NCBI RefSeq assembly: GCF_020382885.2
Contig: NC_058508.1
Coordinates: 8,176,055-8,240,054 of the forward strand
DNA: 64,000 bases
Origin: Scatophagus argus
Taxonomy: Eukaryota > Chordata > Actinopteri > Scatophagidae
Direction: 5' to 3'
Every line of letters starts with the position of its first letter. Positions within the stretch are counted from its first letter, which is position 1. The position numbers were made by a program, and so were the translations under genes. Under the pieces are notes generated by a model. It was given only the letters and a program-made list of their open reading frames with translations. It ran no database searches and was not told where the DNA came from. Of the stretch, positions 37,871 through 50,800 are shown in pieces.

Positions 37871-38092
37871 ATGCCGAAGTCATTTCTGCAGGCTCGCTGC
37901 GATGAGCCTATAATGACATCGGACTGGGGCCTCCCTCTGCTGCTGGCTCTGCTGCTGCTGGCGCTGCTCTATGCCTTCCTGTACCTGCCGGCTACAGCCC
38001 AGAGAGCCCTGCTGGAGCAGGCACTCAGCAGCAACAACACAACCACCGCAGAGACCACAGCCAGCAAGGAGGACTGGCTCTCAGATGAATAG
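37871..38092 (+). CDS. Candidate small single-pass membrane protein, unrecognised
   Basis: I do not recognise this as a known family. The open frame extends upstream to 37592 without a stop. From the ATG at 37871 (MPKSFLQARCDEPI...) it has 73 residues; from the ATG at 37913 (MTSDWGLP) it has 59. A Leu-rich hydrophobic segment WGLPLLLALLLLALLYAFLY is long enough to cross a membrane once. After it comes a polar, Ser/Thr/Asn-rich tail ending acidic (EDWLSDE). GC content rises sharply over the coding part compared with its flanks, as in real fish exons. The sequence TTTCTGCAG just before GCTCGC (37891-37892) could be a splice acceptor, making this the last exon of a longer plus-strand gene. Overlapping AATAAA signals follow at 38351-38360. 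The function cannot be stated. Confidence 0.45.
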   Translation: MPKSFLQARCDEPIMTSDWGLPLLLALLLLALLYAFLYLPATAQRALLEQALSSNNTTTAETTASKEDWLSDE

Positions 38093-38350
38093 GACAGATG
38101 TTGACTGACGCTGCTCTTGGGTAGTTGGTGTCCAGCTGTCAAGTGTGGTTTTTAATGTCCTGCAGGATGAAATGATAAAATGAAGCAGACCGACTGAGTT
38201 GTTGGGAAAAACCGAGTCAGTGGGCTCTTTGGATTCCTTGATCTCGCAACACCATCCTAACACATGGTTACATGGTTATAACTACTCTCCATGAGCTACA
38301 AGTGACTGAATGGCATCAAAGGACAGTTTATGGGAGCAAAACATTTTATA

Positions 38351-38360
38351 AATAAATAAA
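38351..38360 (+). other. Poly(A) signals after the small membrane ORF
   Basis: AATAAATAAA gives two overlapping signals about 260 bp after the stop codon of the candidate gene, supporting a plus-strand transcript ending here. Confidence 0.5.
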
Positions 38361-38424
38361 ATCAAAAACAAATGGCAAAGCATTACTGTCTTAAAAAGAC
38401 GACAGGTTTAATCTGTGGATTTAA

Positions 38425-38645
38425 CTGCTGGTGATTGTCAGTGGACACTGAAAGTTTAAAAATTGTTTGACATTGCTTTAAGGAGATGTTAATCCACCTT
38501 AAAATAGGCTTATTCCTGAGAGATAGATGAGAAGTTTGATGTCACTCTCATTTCTTAATAATTAACATGAAGCTACAGCCAGCAGCTGATTAGCCTCGCA
38601 TGAAGACCAGAAACCTTAGACTGGGACACAGGCAGCACAGGTCAT
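38425..38645 (+). repeat. Interspersed teleost repeat, copy 1 of 2
   Basis: The elements TTTGACATT, TTCCTGAGAGATAGATGAGA, GATGTCACTCTCATTTCT and GAAGCTACAGCCAGCAGCTG follow the order of a dispersed teleost repeat I know. A second copy lies at 52345-52530 in the same orientation. Confidence 0.65.
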
Positions 38646-39453
38646 TATGTGTCTCAGATCTAAAGATATAACTATATCAATCTAACTAAATTTCTAACAT
38701 GCAGGGTCCCCCTATATGGGACTACAGAAGCACATCCCAGAGGACACTTCAACATGTTTTATCTACTTTAAATACCGTGACACTGCTGGATATTTTACAT
38801 TTTTTCTACAGTCTTATTTAACCTCATTGTATCATCTGAGAACTATTAAACTCACCTTATCTTAAATCTAACACAGTGTCGTATAACTGCTGGTGTGATG
38901 ATACCTTTTGGGTCATTTCATACTGCAGCTGAGGAGGCAGAGTAAATGAGAAAAGAGTTGGGATTTCTTCAGACACCTTGGCAAAGGATTTACAAGACAA
39001 ACTCGTCGAGCTCCATGTGTACTCGAAGCATGATGAAATATTCAGCAGTGACATTTCTGTGTGCAACAATTTACTTAAACTTGTAGAATGCATGTGACTT
39101 CTATCATTGTGTGTTCATATTTTAAATCACGTGACATAATAAAACATCTATTTATAAACATCTGGTATACTTCATTAAGTATCATCAGTCCACAGAAACT
39201 TCTCTCCACTTCCTGTCCTGTTATGTGTGTATAAGGGTAACAAGCAAACACACGCTTTTGTTTTCTCGCCAAGAGAAAGTTAACAAGACTGATAACACTC
39301 TTGTGTGGTAAATATCTTCACGTTAAGTCAAGCTGTATCCTGTATGAAACTACATTTATCAGACAAACATGACAGTAAATAAGCAAATGTCTCAAAATGT
39401 CAAACAGTTGAATGCAGGAACTGAATGACACCTTACTGGTTGTTTGAATTGCC

Positions 39454-39459
39454 TTTATT
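39454..39459 (-). other. Candidate poly(A) signal of arhgdig
   Basis: AATAAA on the minus strand about 2.4 kb past the arhgdig stop codon. No other gene fits between 39460 and 41865, so this interval is read as a long 3' UTR. Nearer cleavage sites are possible. Confidence 0.4.
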
Positions 39460-41865
39460 AAAAGATACAGGATACTAGAGTCGACACCAATATTTTGAGG
39501 ATGCAGCACTAGATTGTTACAGGCTGGGGCATTGGACACAGACAAATGTTTCCAGTTATCTGTGCCTTTAAAAAATATCCCTGTAAATACTGTATCTGCA
39601 GTATATGGCAACCATTGACATCTGGATATTGCGTCAGTATCTTTTTTTTTTTTTTTTCTTAAAATCACATTAAATTTTACAATAAAGTCGTAAAAAAGGA
39701 AGAGAAAATCTTGCTAAACCATGCAACACCCAACAAGCCAACATTTACAATTAGTCTTAGATCACGACGATTTCAAATGGTATTTCAATGTTCAGTATGT
39801 TCAGCAACAATGACAATATCATATCCAAAGACTTAACACAATAATGCTGTTTCTTATCTTTTTTTTTTTTTTTTAAAGAGAATTAATTCATCCCTTGATA
39901 TACGTTTCAGACGGTTCACCATCGTTCAGCTACCATCTGACGATGTTTCATCAACGTTCATAGCAGAGTTTCGTTCACATCTTTGTGTCCCTGGTATACA
40001 AGAGAGGTTTAGAAAGGGCTAAGTTTGTTCATTTTCTTGTACTCAGCAAGTAGTATCAAATCCTAAAGGACATACATGCATCTCTTTCTACAATATGCAC
40101 AGTTCAGTTACAGTCTTTAATTGGCGTGCTCTTTCAAAAAGCTTCATAAAGACTTGAGGAAGGTGGTGCTTTGAAAGCAAACTGCAATGTTAAAACACAC
40201 CATTTCTAAATTTAATGAAACACAAGTCAAAGATCTTGTGAAAGTGAGAAGAGGTGATTAATTTCTTCATTCTACTTCATTAATGGTTTGATGAGACAAT
40301 ATTTGGATGACTGTTCTAAAATACGATTTTATTTTGTGTAGAGTTGATGATGCGAAATGTTACTGAATACTGTTATTGTTAAGTTGTTGTGGGGTTTTTT
40401 CTTGCACTTGGGTAATTTTAAAAAGTATTAGTGTTTGATTTGCTTACTGCAATTAAAAGGCAGTATCATGAAAACAAAGAAATTTAGGGAAAAAGTTAAA
40501 ATCATGATAAAGAATAATTAATATTATGGTACTAGCAGGAGAAAACATTACCTTACAGTTCCCATAATGCCTTGGACTCCAACTTGTCCTGGGAATATTT
40601 GTTTACATTTGATCAAATTTGCACTGAATTAGCAGTTAGCTGTTAGCAGGTTTGTCTAATTCTCAGGGAAGTTCTGAAATTATAAGGATGATTTTTTTCC
40701 CAAGATCTTTAAGTGCACGGTTGTTCAGGTTAAGAGGTAATGATATCCTTGGATGTGACTGAGTTATGATTAAGATGAGTCTGGATTTTTACGCAAATCT
40801 TGCAATCAGGTGATTCAGAGTTTTAAAATACCATCATTTCTACGATACTTTAATGAGCTGTGTGCCACAAAATTTCCATCATCTATCTTCATGTAAATAT
40901 TAACTCATTGAGACAAGCAGTAGGTGGCGCTAATTATCCAGTCAGGTGCAATTAAACCACAGCAGAAAAATAAAAACCGATGCAACAAGATGACAAATAA
41001 AAATGAGTGGCAATCAAACCTAAGAGGGCGGGAAAATGTCGAGAATGTGATGTTATTGTGGCATTTCTGTTTGTTTCCGTTTGTGCATCAGTTTGAGAGA
41101 CATTTCAGTCTCTTCTAAACGTTTTGTTTCCACTTTTATGAGCATGAAAACAGTTGAAACTTTCACTTTGGGCCTCGGCTGCATCTCAGAATGTTGGCCT
41201 CGTTGTTGAGCGGGCAAAGTCAGGGCCAAAGTACAATAAGTAACTTGTACCTGCATGTACCTGTCCCTTTCATCTCACACTGTACTGTGTCTTTGCCTCA
41301 TGTCGCTCCTCTCTGTGCTTCCTCTTTTAACTCTCTGTTAAACGTTTTAAGAAATGGTGCGACATAACCAAATTCACTCTCTATTTACATATTTAATCTC
41401 TTCTCTTTGGAAAAAGTCTGTTTGACAGAATTAAATCTCTGTAATTATGTGTTGTATATGTTGAATTTCCTCCTGTGCCTCAAACTGACTTAGTTTTTGA
41501 CTGCTTTTGCAGACCCTCCACTGCTGCTTTAGAAGGCAGGAATACATGACACGGTGAGGAGGAAGAATGGGAGAAAGTACAGCAAAGGACTTCCATCCCA
41601 AAAGCCTCACAAAAAAAGAGAGGGGGGGTCCCTGTCCAAGCCCTGTTGCTCGAGGGTATCAGGAGACCTGCATCAAACAAACAAAGAAAATAAAGGTAGA
41701 AGAAGAAAATTAGGAGGAAGAAGAGTAGGAAGAGGAGTAGAGCCTCCTGTTTTGGATCATTGTAGACTACTAAAAGAGGGAAAGGAAAAGAGGGAGGTGA
41801 AGGAGTGAAAAAGGAGGTGGGGTGGAAAAAGGGAAGCATAGCATCTCTCTCTCTCTCGCTCTCTA
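39460..41865 (-). other. Probable 3' UTR of arhgdig
   Basis: AT-rich, without exons or domains. T-rich runs on the plus strand occur at 39642-39658 and 39860-39874. CT/GA-rich sequence just next to the stop codon (41841-41862) is a simple repeat. Confidence 0.4.
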
Positions 41866-44800
41866 TTAATTCCAGTCCTTTTTGACATCGAGGGTCCACT
41901 CCCAGGCCAAATAGACGTTCTTGTCATCGTCGCTGAAGTGGGAATGGATCTCAAATTGGCCGCGTGACATCATACCATTGGGCGCCAAATCAGGCGGGCT
42001 TATGAACTCATGCTCCTCTGCCTTCGGGCCATAACTTCCCACCATGTGCGACACTTTGTCCACTGCAGGAAGATTCAAAACAGACACTTAGTACATACAG
42101 CCTGGATTTATCAAAGTGCTGAAAGTGAGATTTTACACTCAGTACGACGGTACTACTGTATGCTGTCTTGTGTGGCTCTGATAAATTAGTCTGATAATTA
42201 ATTATCTAATTCTAAAACTAATTATAAAGTCTGATAAACTGCCTCAAGTGATGTCAGTCTGAAGTTTGAGGACTACAAGCTTGAAAGTTCTGGTGTGGGG
42301 TTAGAAAGAAATGATCTTACTAGACATCTGCTCTTCATCTCTGCTACATTAGCATCTACTAGCATAACAGCTGAATCTCTGACTGTGGGTAATGTAGTCG
42401 CCAGGTTTTGATAAGAAAGAATAAAAATAATGTGGAATGTGGAATAAAAAATATCTTTGTCCCCATCAATTTTAATGCTTTTAGAAAATAAAAGCCATCC
42501 GTTAAATATATTTTGACTCAAAGTTAAGTTTAGGAAAGCACAAGAGGCATCTTATATTGTTTGTTGAGAGTTGATTCTGAATGACTGGCTCAGAAAAAAT
42601 ATCCAAACAAACACATAATTGCTCATGATATCATTTTACAACTGAAGCAGCAGAATTTCTTGCCTGCTCCGGTTTGGTTTTCTTTCCGTCTTTGTCACTT
42701 TCCAGTTATTTCATGCTTATGTATAAAGATACTGCAAGTTTGATAATTCGTGTGGTAACTTCTATTCAACATATTAAGGATTTGACACAAATAAAATCTT
42801 ATTTTTAAAGAAAAATATTAATAGGATTTTGCAGGAATAAAAAAACATCACTGACTAAAGCGGATCTTTGACCAATGAGGTCGATTCTCTCGCTGAGCAT
42901 GTGACTCATCATGTGACCCCTTGAGAGCTGCTCCGACACCTCACTGAGCTGCTTGATAAACGTGTCTTAGTTTTTACAGTCAGCAAAGAAATTTTTCACT
43001 CCTCACTTTGCTCTTTACTGCACTCTGAGAGTCATCTTCCCGAAAAAGACGTCTTCCTACCTTGTTACGGATTCTAACTGTACACCAACTTGCATGCAGC
43101 ATAAATTAGAGGTATAAATAGGGAAACTTCAGGACATGAATTGTAAATGTGTGCATGTGTCTTTTTGCCTATTGCAATAACTAATATTCAGCTTTTCTCC
43201 TGATGGATGCTTGGCAGGTTTTTAAATGATCCATTCTTACATGTATTCAGTCAAACTGCAGGTCATAACTGACAAACATGAACAATGGCTGACATTTTAG
43301 TTGCTGCGTGTCTTCTTCTCACTTTATGATCAGTATCACTGGGAAAACTAGGAGTGCAGCTTTATGTATGGTCTTAACAAGCCCCATTTGGCACATGGTG
43401 GATGAATTGAACTTACCCTTTAGTCCACGTCTTTCAATGGTATGAAAGTATTTCAAGCCAGCAACGATTTCTCTGGTCACCTGCAGACACACACACACAC
43501 AGTTTCATCAAATCTTCTCTGGACTTTTCTGTCATTTATTAACAAAACTGGCATCCCAAAGTTAGCAGGAACCCGGAGTCACACTACATGAATGTGAGTG
43601 GAAAGTGTGGGTTTCAGGAAAAAACCCACAAAGGATCTCACTTATTTCCAGCCACAGATGACCTCTGATTTGCTTGTCTTGTTATTCTCACCCTGAACAG
43701 TCTTTATGTCTAAACCGACAGACACAGACACAACATGCCGACTCCACACAGAAAGGTGATCCCATCTGGATGGCATTTTTATTACACATTTAAAGGGATA
43801 ATCCAGTGATTTAGGACTGCACTGGACTCTAGTGTGACAGATTTTTAAAAGAATGATTACATTAAAGCAGTGGAGGACTCATAAAATGGATAGAGTGCCT
43901 CTTTAGTAACTTTGTGTCAATAAATTTCAGATATCAAATAATCAGTTCAATTAACAACCAGTCTAGACTGAAATAACCCTCTTGAGGGATGCTACATGTT
44001 TTTGATTTCCTGACATTTTCCATGCTTCAGAGAACGTGTCATGAGCACTCAAACTAACAAGCTTTCGTGTTCTGGGTGAAGCTGCAGTCAAAGACGGCAG
44101 TGAAGCCGTTTTTCCAGCAGGTGTCCTCACAGCGCAGAGTCAGTCAGTCTCCAAGCCGTTTAGTTATTCTCTGCACATCTCACTTTCCCTACAGGGCCAA
44201 GTCCCTGGAAATACCCCCAGCCCCCTCATTCCCGCTATTCAGTCTCTTCATTTCAACAAAAGCTAAATTAAAGCAGCAGCTCCACTAAATTTTACGAGTA
44301 TCATGAACAAACAGCAACTACTACAGCTGATTCAAATGTTCCTAAGGAAAACTCACCACTTCAGCACACTCACATCTGCTGATTAGCAAAGAGATGAAGA
44401 TGCATCATGAATGAAAAATATTGGGCATATTACTTTTCTGACCTGCACGGCTTTAGAGGAGGACATGAATATCTGTGAGAGATTTCACGGCAATCCAGCC
44501 AACTGTTGATTTCACTGAAAACAACAAATGTCAACCTCATGCTGGCGCTACAAAAAAATTCCAGAAATTACAGGAGTCATTTGGTCTGTGAATGTCAGCA
44601 TACATGAGTTTGCAGCCTTTAGTCCAGCAGATTTTGATATCTTTCACAGTGAAATGAGTGAAAACATAAGTCAGGGGATCAGAGTCTTTGCTCGGGTTCC
44701 ACCACTGGACACAACATATCTTTACCACATTCTGTGGAAATCAATCAAGTAGTTTTTGAAATGTTTCACCGTGGACCAAAGTGGTTGACTGACAGTCAAC

Positions 44801-47800
44801 TGTTAGCCATCAAGTCACATTGCTAGCGTGGCTGACGTCAAAGAAATCTGAGAGCAATGACTATACAGTTTCAGAAATCTAAAAAATCATCAGTTATGAG
44901 ACTTGAGAAGTGAACTTAGTGATGTTAAAAGAGAAGCTGCTTCTACAGCATTAATACTTACTGGCACTATAAAACCAAACTGCGCTGAAAAGACTCATTA
45001 AAAATGATAATGGTCTTGTTTGACATTGTGGTTTGCTTGTAAAGTGCACAGTGGCTTATCCAACTTGGTCTCTCTTCCCTTCTCTCTCTACTGTATCTAC
45101 TTACAGTAAATACATGATCATGTGTTTGTTCATTCCATCCATACACATATACAGCAATCCGTCCACGTTGTAATTTACAGTAAATGTCTCTGTGTCATCT
45201 CTCCATCTTACCTTGAAGTGTATCTTTAGTCTGAATGCTGCTCCTTCCTTTAAGACAACAGGCTTCTCCTTCAGAGCTTGGAGGTCTCCTGCACAGACAA
45301 CAACAACAAAACATCACTCATGGTCAGCACGCATGACATCAGCTGCTGCAGTAGCTCAGGATAACTCATCGTATGATCATACTGCTGCTGATTTACACAT
45401 TGTGTTTTACAGTTTCAAGCAGGAAGTGCGACCCACCCATTTAAACTTTAATTGGACATAAGGCAGAACAGAAAAAGAAAAAAAAAGGAATGTGAATGGC
45501 CAGGAGACACATAAACAAATGTGCAAAAAAAGGGATTTTGTCACCAATGAGGTATAAAGAGACACACAGTTAATTTAAAATAAGTTAAAATACAGAATAC
45601 ATCATTTACGTTTGCTGATGTTGGAATACGTTAGTAATTCTTAAGTTGTGCTTAGTGGTGTACAATACCCAGTATGTTAAAATCATTCAAATATGCTAAA
45701 TAAAATGAATTAAAGATAATTAAAGTCATCCACTACATGTTATTTAGTGAATCCAGTAAAACCAGAATAGCTTCTCTGCACGATGACATTGTCTTTGCAT
45801 GCTGTGAGGGTGAATGGGTTCATACTGAGGGGGAGGTGGGGGCATCTCAGACCATTGTGAAAGCACATTACAATCAGAAATGCATCCACTGCCTAATCAC
45901 TTTATATCTCAATTTAAACCCGACCATCAGCCCTGAGTGCTTCCTAATGGACAGAGAGAAACAGAGGAAGGAGAGGAGATGAAGGAGCGATAGATGAATG
46001 AGGATGAATAAAAACAGACAGTGGTGATGTGTGGAAGAAGACAGACGGGCAAAGAAAGGAAGTGACCTACAGATAACATACACTCACACACAAACACAGC
46101 ATATAGTACAGCACTCCGAGTCAGAGGTTTGATTCCCAATGGTGTCAGCCATATTAAAAATATATGCTCCTGTGGCACCTTCAGGCACTTAAAAGCCTCC
46201 AAGAAATGGCATATTGCTCTCGAACATGAGAATCTCCCAACGCTGCTAATGTTGACAGTGGCTGTTTTTACTTTAATTAAGAATCCTTATGTCGTCCCCT
46301 TGAGGTTTTTAAGTCTTATACCATCACATAACACTTGAACTCCCCATTACATGAGATTTAAAAACGTTTTTGAGCTAATAGAGCTGTTCCTCAGTGACTG
46401 GCATTTTTCACGGCTCCATCTCTGTCTTAGTCTCATTTCATTCAGTCGATCTGCCTCTATGAACTGTGGTATGTTACCCTCCTCCGCCGTCTCCTCCCTC
46501 TGATCTGTCTTCTCTTCTTCTTTCCCTCGTCTCAGAAGACGAAGAGAAAAAGGGAGAAAAGATGGTGGCCTCCCCTGAGAGCGTCTCACTGAGAAAATAG
46601 GTCAGTGTGGAGAGCTGTCTACCTGTTCTCCTCACACGCACCAACACACAGTATGTCCACACACAAGTATGTGCAGGCAGGCAAACCCACACACTAAACA
46701 CACAGCTGAAACTCATAATTCTTAAATATTGCACTGATGGTACTGGCCAAAAAAAAAAAAGCCCCAAATAATAGAAAATAATTGAAATGAAAAATACCTG
46801 CTTCACTATGTTAGCTTACCCTCTGACCTCCACACGTCAGAAAAAGACATTTATTTCTTTCTGCACATGAAAAATATTTTTATGTGCAGAAATGTTTTAA
46901 CTGTAGCATAAGGTACGAGTAGACATCCATTTACAGTAAATCCTGCTAGTTCATAACATGTGGCAAAAGGGCCTCCCCAGAGAATGTCCAGAACACGAGG
47001 ACAACACGCATGGTATTTAAGGAAATCATGTAAGTTCAATGCCACTACATTTATGTTACAACTAGTTACCGGAAGCCCACTATTCAGAGTAAAATCTTGC
47101 ATGATCAGTTTATAAAATAAGATTCTTGGGTTTGCATTTATTCTTATACAGTATATACAGTAGATAACAAAAGTGCCACCTTGATCAGCAACAACATGCC
47201 AAGACAAAGAGTCTGCAGCCAAGCCAGCAGCTCTGAGGCTTTTCTCAGACACAGCAGCGCCTCGAGCTAATTGTTAATGCCAGCATCTTAATGTGCTCAT
47301 GGTGACAATGCTGACTGTGCTGATGTTTAGCAGCAAACATGTTCGCCATCTTAGTTAAGTGTGTTAAAATTTTCTAACTGGAACAGCTGAACCTGATGTG
47401 AATGTCAGTTTTTTTAGTTCATTTAGTATTTGGCCATTGAATTTTCTTCTTCTGGCAAGTCATAGAATCACCAAGTTATTCATCATTAGGGGAACGTGAA
47501 CATTTATACAAATTTCATGGCAATTTAGAGATGGATAATGTGGCTAAAATGGCTGCCTATATGTGAATGCATCAATAGTAATAATGCATTATTATAAAAT
47601 ATCTCTTTATTTAATGATGAATGATGAGTGCTTTTTTGAACGCAGGACTTTTGCTTGTTGTTAATGAGTATTTCTACATCCTGATATTGCTACTTAATTA
47701 AATAAATGATGTAAATGCAGCACTCCCTCCACCATAACTGTGTCAAACACGGCAGTCAGATGATAAGTCTGATTTCATGCGAGCTGGGAAGCTGTTAAGA

Positions 47801-50800
47801 ACCTTCACTGCCGCACTTTCAATGAAGTAATTAGATTTAGAGAAATTAAGCAATAAGAATGTTGGATGACAAATGAGCAATAGGTTTAGAGGAGACGACC
47901 TTCATTAAGTTCAGATACGAAATGGAGATTAGATACTAGACCCACAGCACATAATAAGTGTTGGGTAAAGATTCACGGCATGGCGTGAGTGTGTGCGTGT
48001 GTGTGTGGCAGTGAGTAAACATGTAACAGCATGCATGCTCAGCAAAGCAGCCGTGAACCCGGAGAACATGAAAGTTTAACAAATCCAGTGCTTACATTTA
48101 GGGCACCAGAGCGCTGAAAAGTCATATTCAAGGATATTGCTGCTTGGTGTAGCGCAGTCAGGCAGCAGGCCACACAGTACAGTACCTGACACACCATTTA
48201 TCATAAACCAGAGTGTGGAGTTAAGCTTTACAGCATGGAAATATGGTTGTGTAGTATGTTATCAGCGGAGACACTGAATAAAAGAAATCAAATATGGCTC
48301 GAGAATAAGATGAAAACTGTTTTCATTTCAGAACTGAAACAGGACAGAAGTGGCAGCAGCAATACGGCAGTGAAATCAACTCACATAGGAACAGTAGCGT
48401 CTTCTCGTCAGATGTTAAGATGCCTTTAACATTTGACATTTAACATACCAAACTGGGTAACAGTATTGTGCTTACAGTATATGCTTTTTTTGCATGGTTG
48501 GCCCCATTTTGCAGCCGATCCACGTCTCTGGCAGTCGTATTGCTGCATCCACTGAGACACAGGAACACGTTAATAAAAGTTGTTTTTGTGCTGGCAGCTC
48601 AGCTTGAAAAGAAAACGTTTTTTCATGTTTCGGTGCGTCAACATTTGGGCCATTCATCTAAACACAAGCAACAACTGAAGTGACAAGAAACTGAACTGAG
48701 CAAGAATAAATCTAAAAGTATAGCAGCAGTGCTGATAAAAACAAGTTGGCGATATACTGGCCGATATCTGAAGCAAAAAACTATTGAGATGAATTCAAAA
48801 GTGAGACAGAAAATGAACCGAGGCGATCAGACCATCAGATAGGCTGGATACAAACCAGCAGTTTAATTCTGTACGTACAATAGCTCAATGATGAACAAAG
48901 TAGGTCCGTGATGGGCTCTCAAGGGACACTCTGCGTGATCATTTCATGGTTGGGCAATTTTCTCTCACAAATAAGCTTGTTTGCTTGATCTGGGAAATTA
49001 TTTAACACCTGTTTAATAACTGAATGGCAGCTGTGGGTCTTGCCAAGTCTGACTTTGTACCTTCTTTTGTTTAGTGGTGCAGCTAAAAAAAAATAGAAGA
49101 CCAGAATTAACCGGAATTATATAATACAGTAAAGATTTTGGGATAGATTCTTTAAGAGAATTCAGACTACAAGATATTTTTATCTGTTAAGATCGTCCCT
49201 TTGTCAGATTACAAATTCGTTTAGGAACAAGAATGCAAACAAATAATATTAGCTGCATTGTGTTTGAAAAAACCTAAAAAAAATTAAAAAATGAAAAGAA
49301 TGATGATAACTTGTCTTTTGTTTCATAGCTTCACCGTGCAGCGTCAGCAGAATCCTCCCTCTTTCACTCTGCCGTGTTGACAGCTCAGAGCTCATCCTGG
49401 AATCAGGCACTGAAGGCAAAGATTTCTAACACGTTGGTTGTCATCCTGAGGTACGCTACTACGCAGGACAAAACTATCAATTATTGCACCTGATGCTGAA
49501 TGTCTGTGAGGTCTGGCTATTATCAGGCTGATTGTGTGGTCTGAATCTGGCACCACAGTAGTTCATACAAACAAACCCATCCAGTCAGTTACGGAGGGTT
49601 TTCAATGGTCATTTTATTGTAACCTAGTTCAGAAAAATAGGTGTAAAGGCATAAGCAGAGAAAAACTATATCAAAAACAAAAACTATACTGTAGTGAGCC
49701 ACAAAGACGAGGCTCTGAACACCACCTGCTCAGTTGTTGTCTGTGTTGACAGAGACTCAGACGTTCGCTGCACTCGGGGAGTTCACACCTTCTGAGTGCA
49801 GGAGGGAGCAGTTATGAACTGAGAGGTTAAGGTTGAGACACGAATCCAAGGAACCACTCAGACGTTAAAGGGCTCTGCCGGGACACCAAGTCGGGTAAGT
49901 GTCTCGTTAAGTGTCTCCGTTCTCTTCTATGCCGACTGAAACGTAGAGCAGTGATCTCTACTATGGTGCAATGTATCGCACGCTGTGTTTTGCCACCCTT
50001 TCTTCTCACTCACTAACATGAAAACACACACACGTATGCAGAGTAGTAAATGCCTGTCATCACTTACAGCACCATGCAGCATTGGTAACAGCCTAGAGTG
50101 TATAATAAGGTCTCTAATGCATTCAGCCACCAATGGAAAGCCCATTTCACGTCCAGTCTGGTGCCGGCTCGACTATCTGCCTGCAATGTGATACACCAGA
50201 TTATTACGCTGCTGCTTACTCTGCAGATTAATGATTCAAGATGCTTTCCTCTCACACAGCACTCTGTAATCCCTCCTTTTCTCTTTAGCTCTGCGACACA
50301 AACTCACACGTTCATTCTACCTAAAACTGCTCTTTATTTTCATAGATTCCATGTGCAAAGTTTTTTTTTAATATACAAACAATTGAATGGATACAAGATT
50401 GTCCAGGCATATAAGATAAACATTTTCAAAGCAGAATTTAAGGTACAATGGAATCAAATCTTTTTGTAATGACAAAGAACAGTTGCTGCATTGCACCCAA
50501 GGTTTTTTGTTTGCCTGTGAGGACAAAGAGCAGTTGCTGTGAAAAATATTAGAGATGGGACACTCTTAAAACCTTTAAACTTCCCAATGCAATCATCAGG
50601 GGCTCCTTTCACAACGGGTTATTGTTCACAAAAAGCAAATACATTTGTGACTTCTACTAAGCTATCGCAAACTCACACACATTGACATTTGGAAAAACAT
50701 GTCTGAATTATCGAAAGAGGAAATGATCTCATGTTGCAAATTCAGTGAAACAGGCAGATTATGTATGATCATGAATGTATTTGTAATTTAAATTTTCCCT

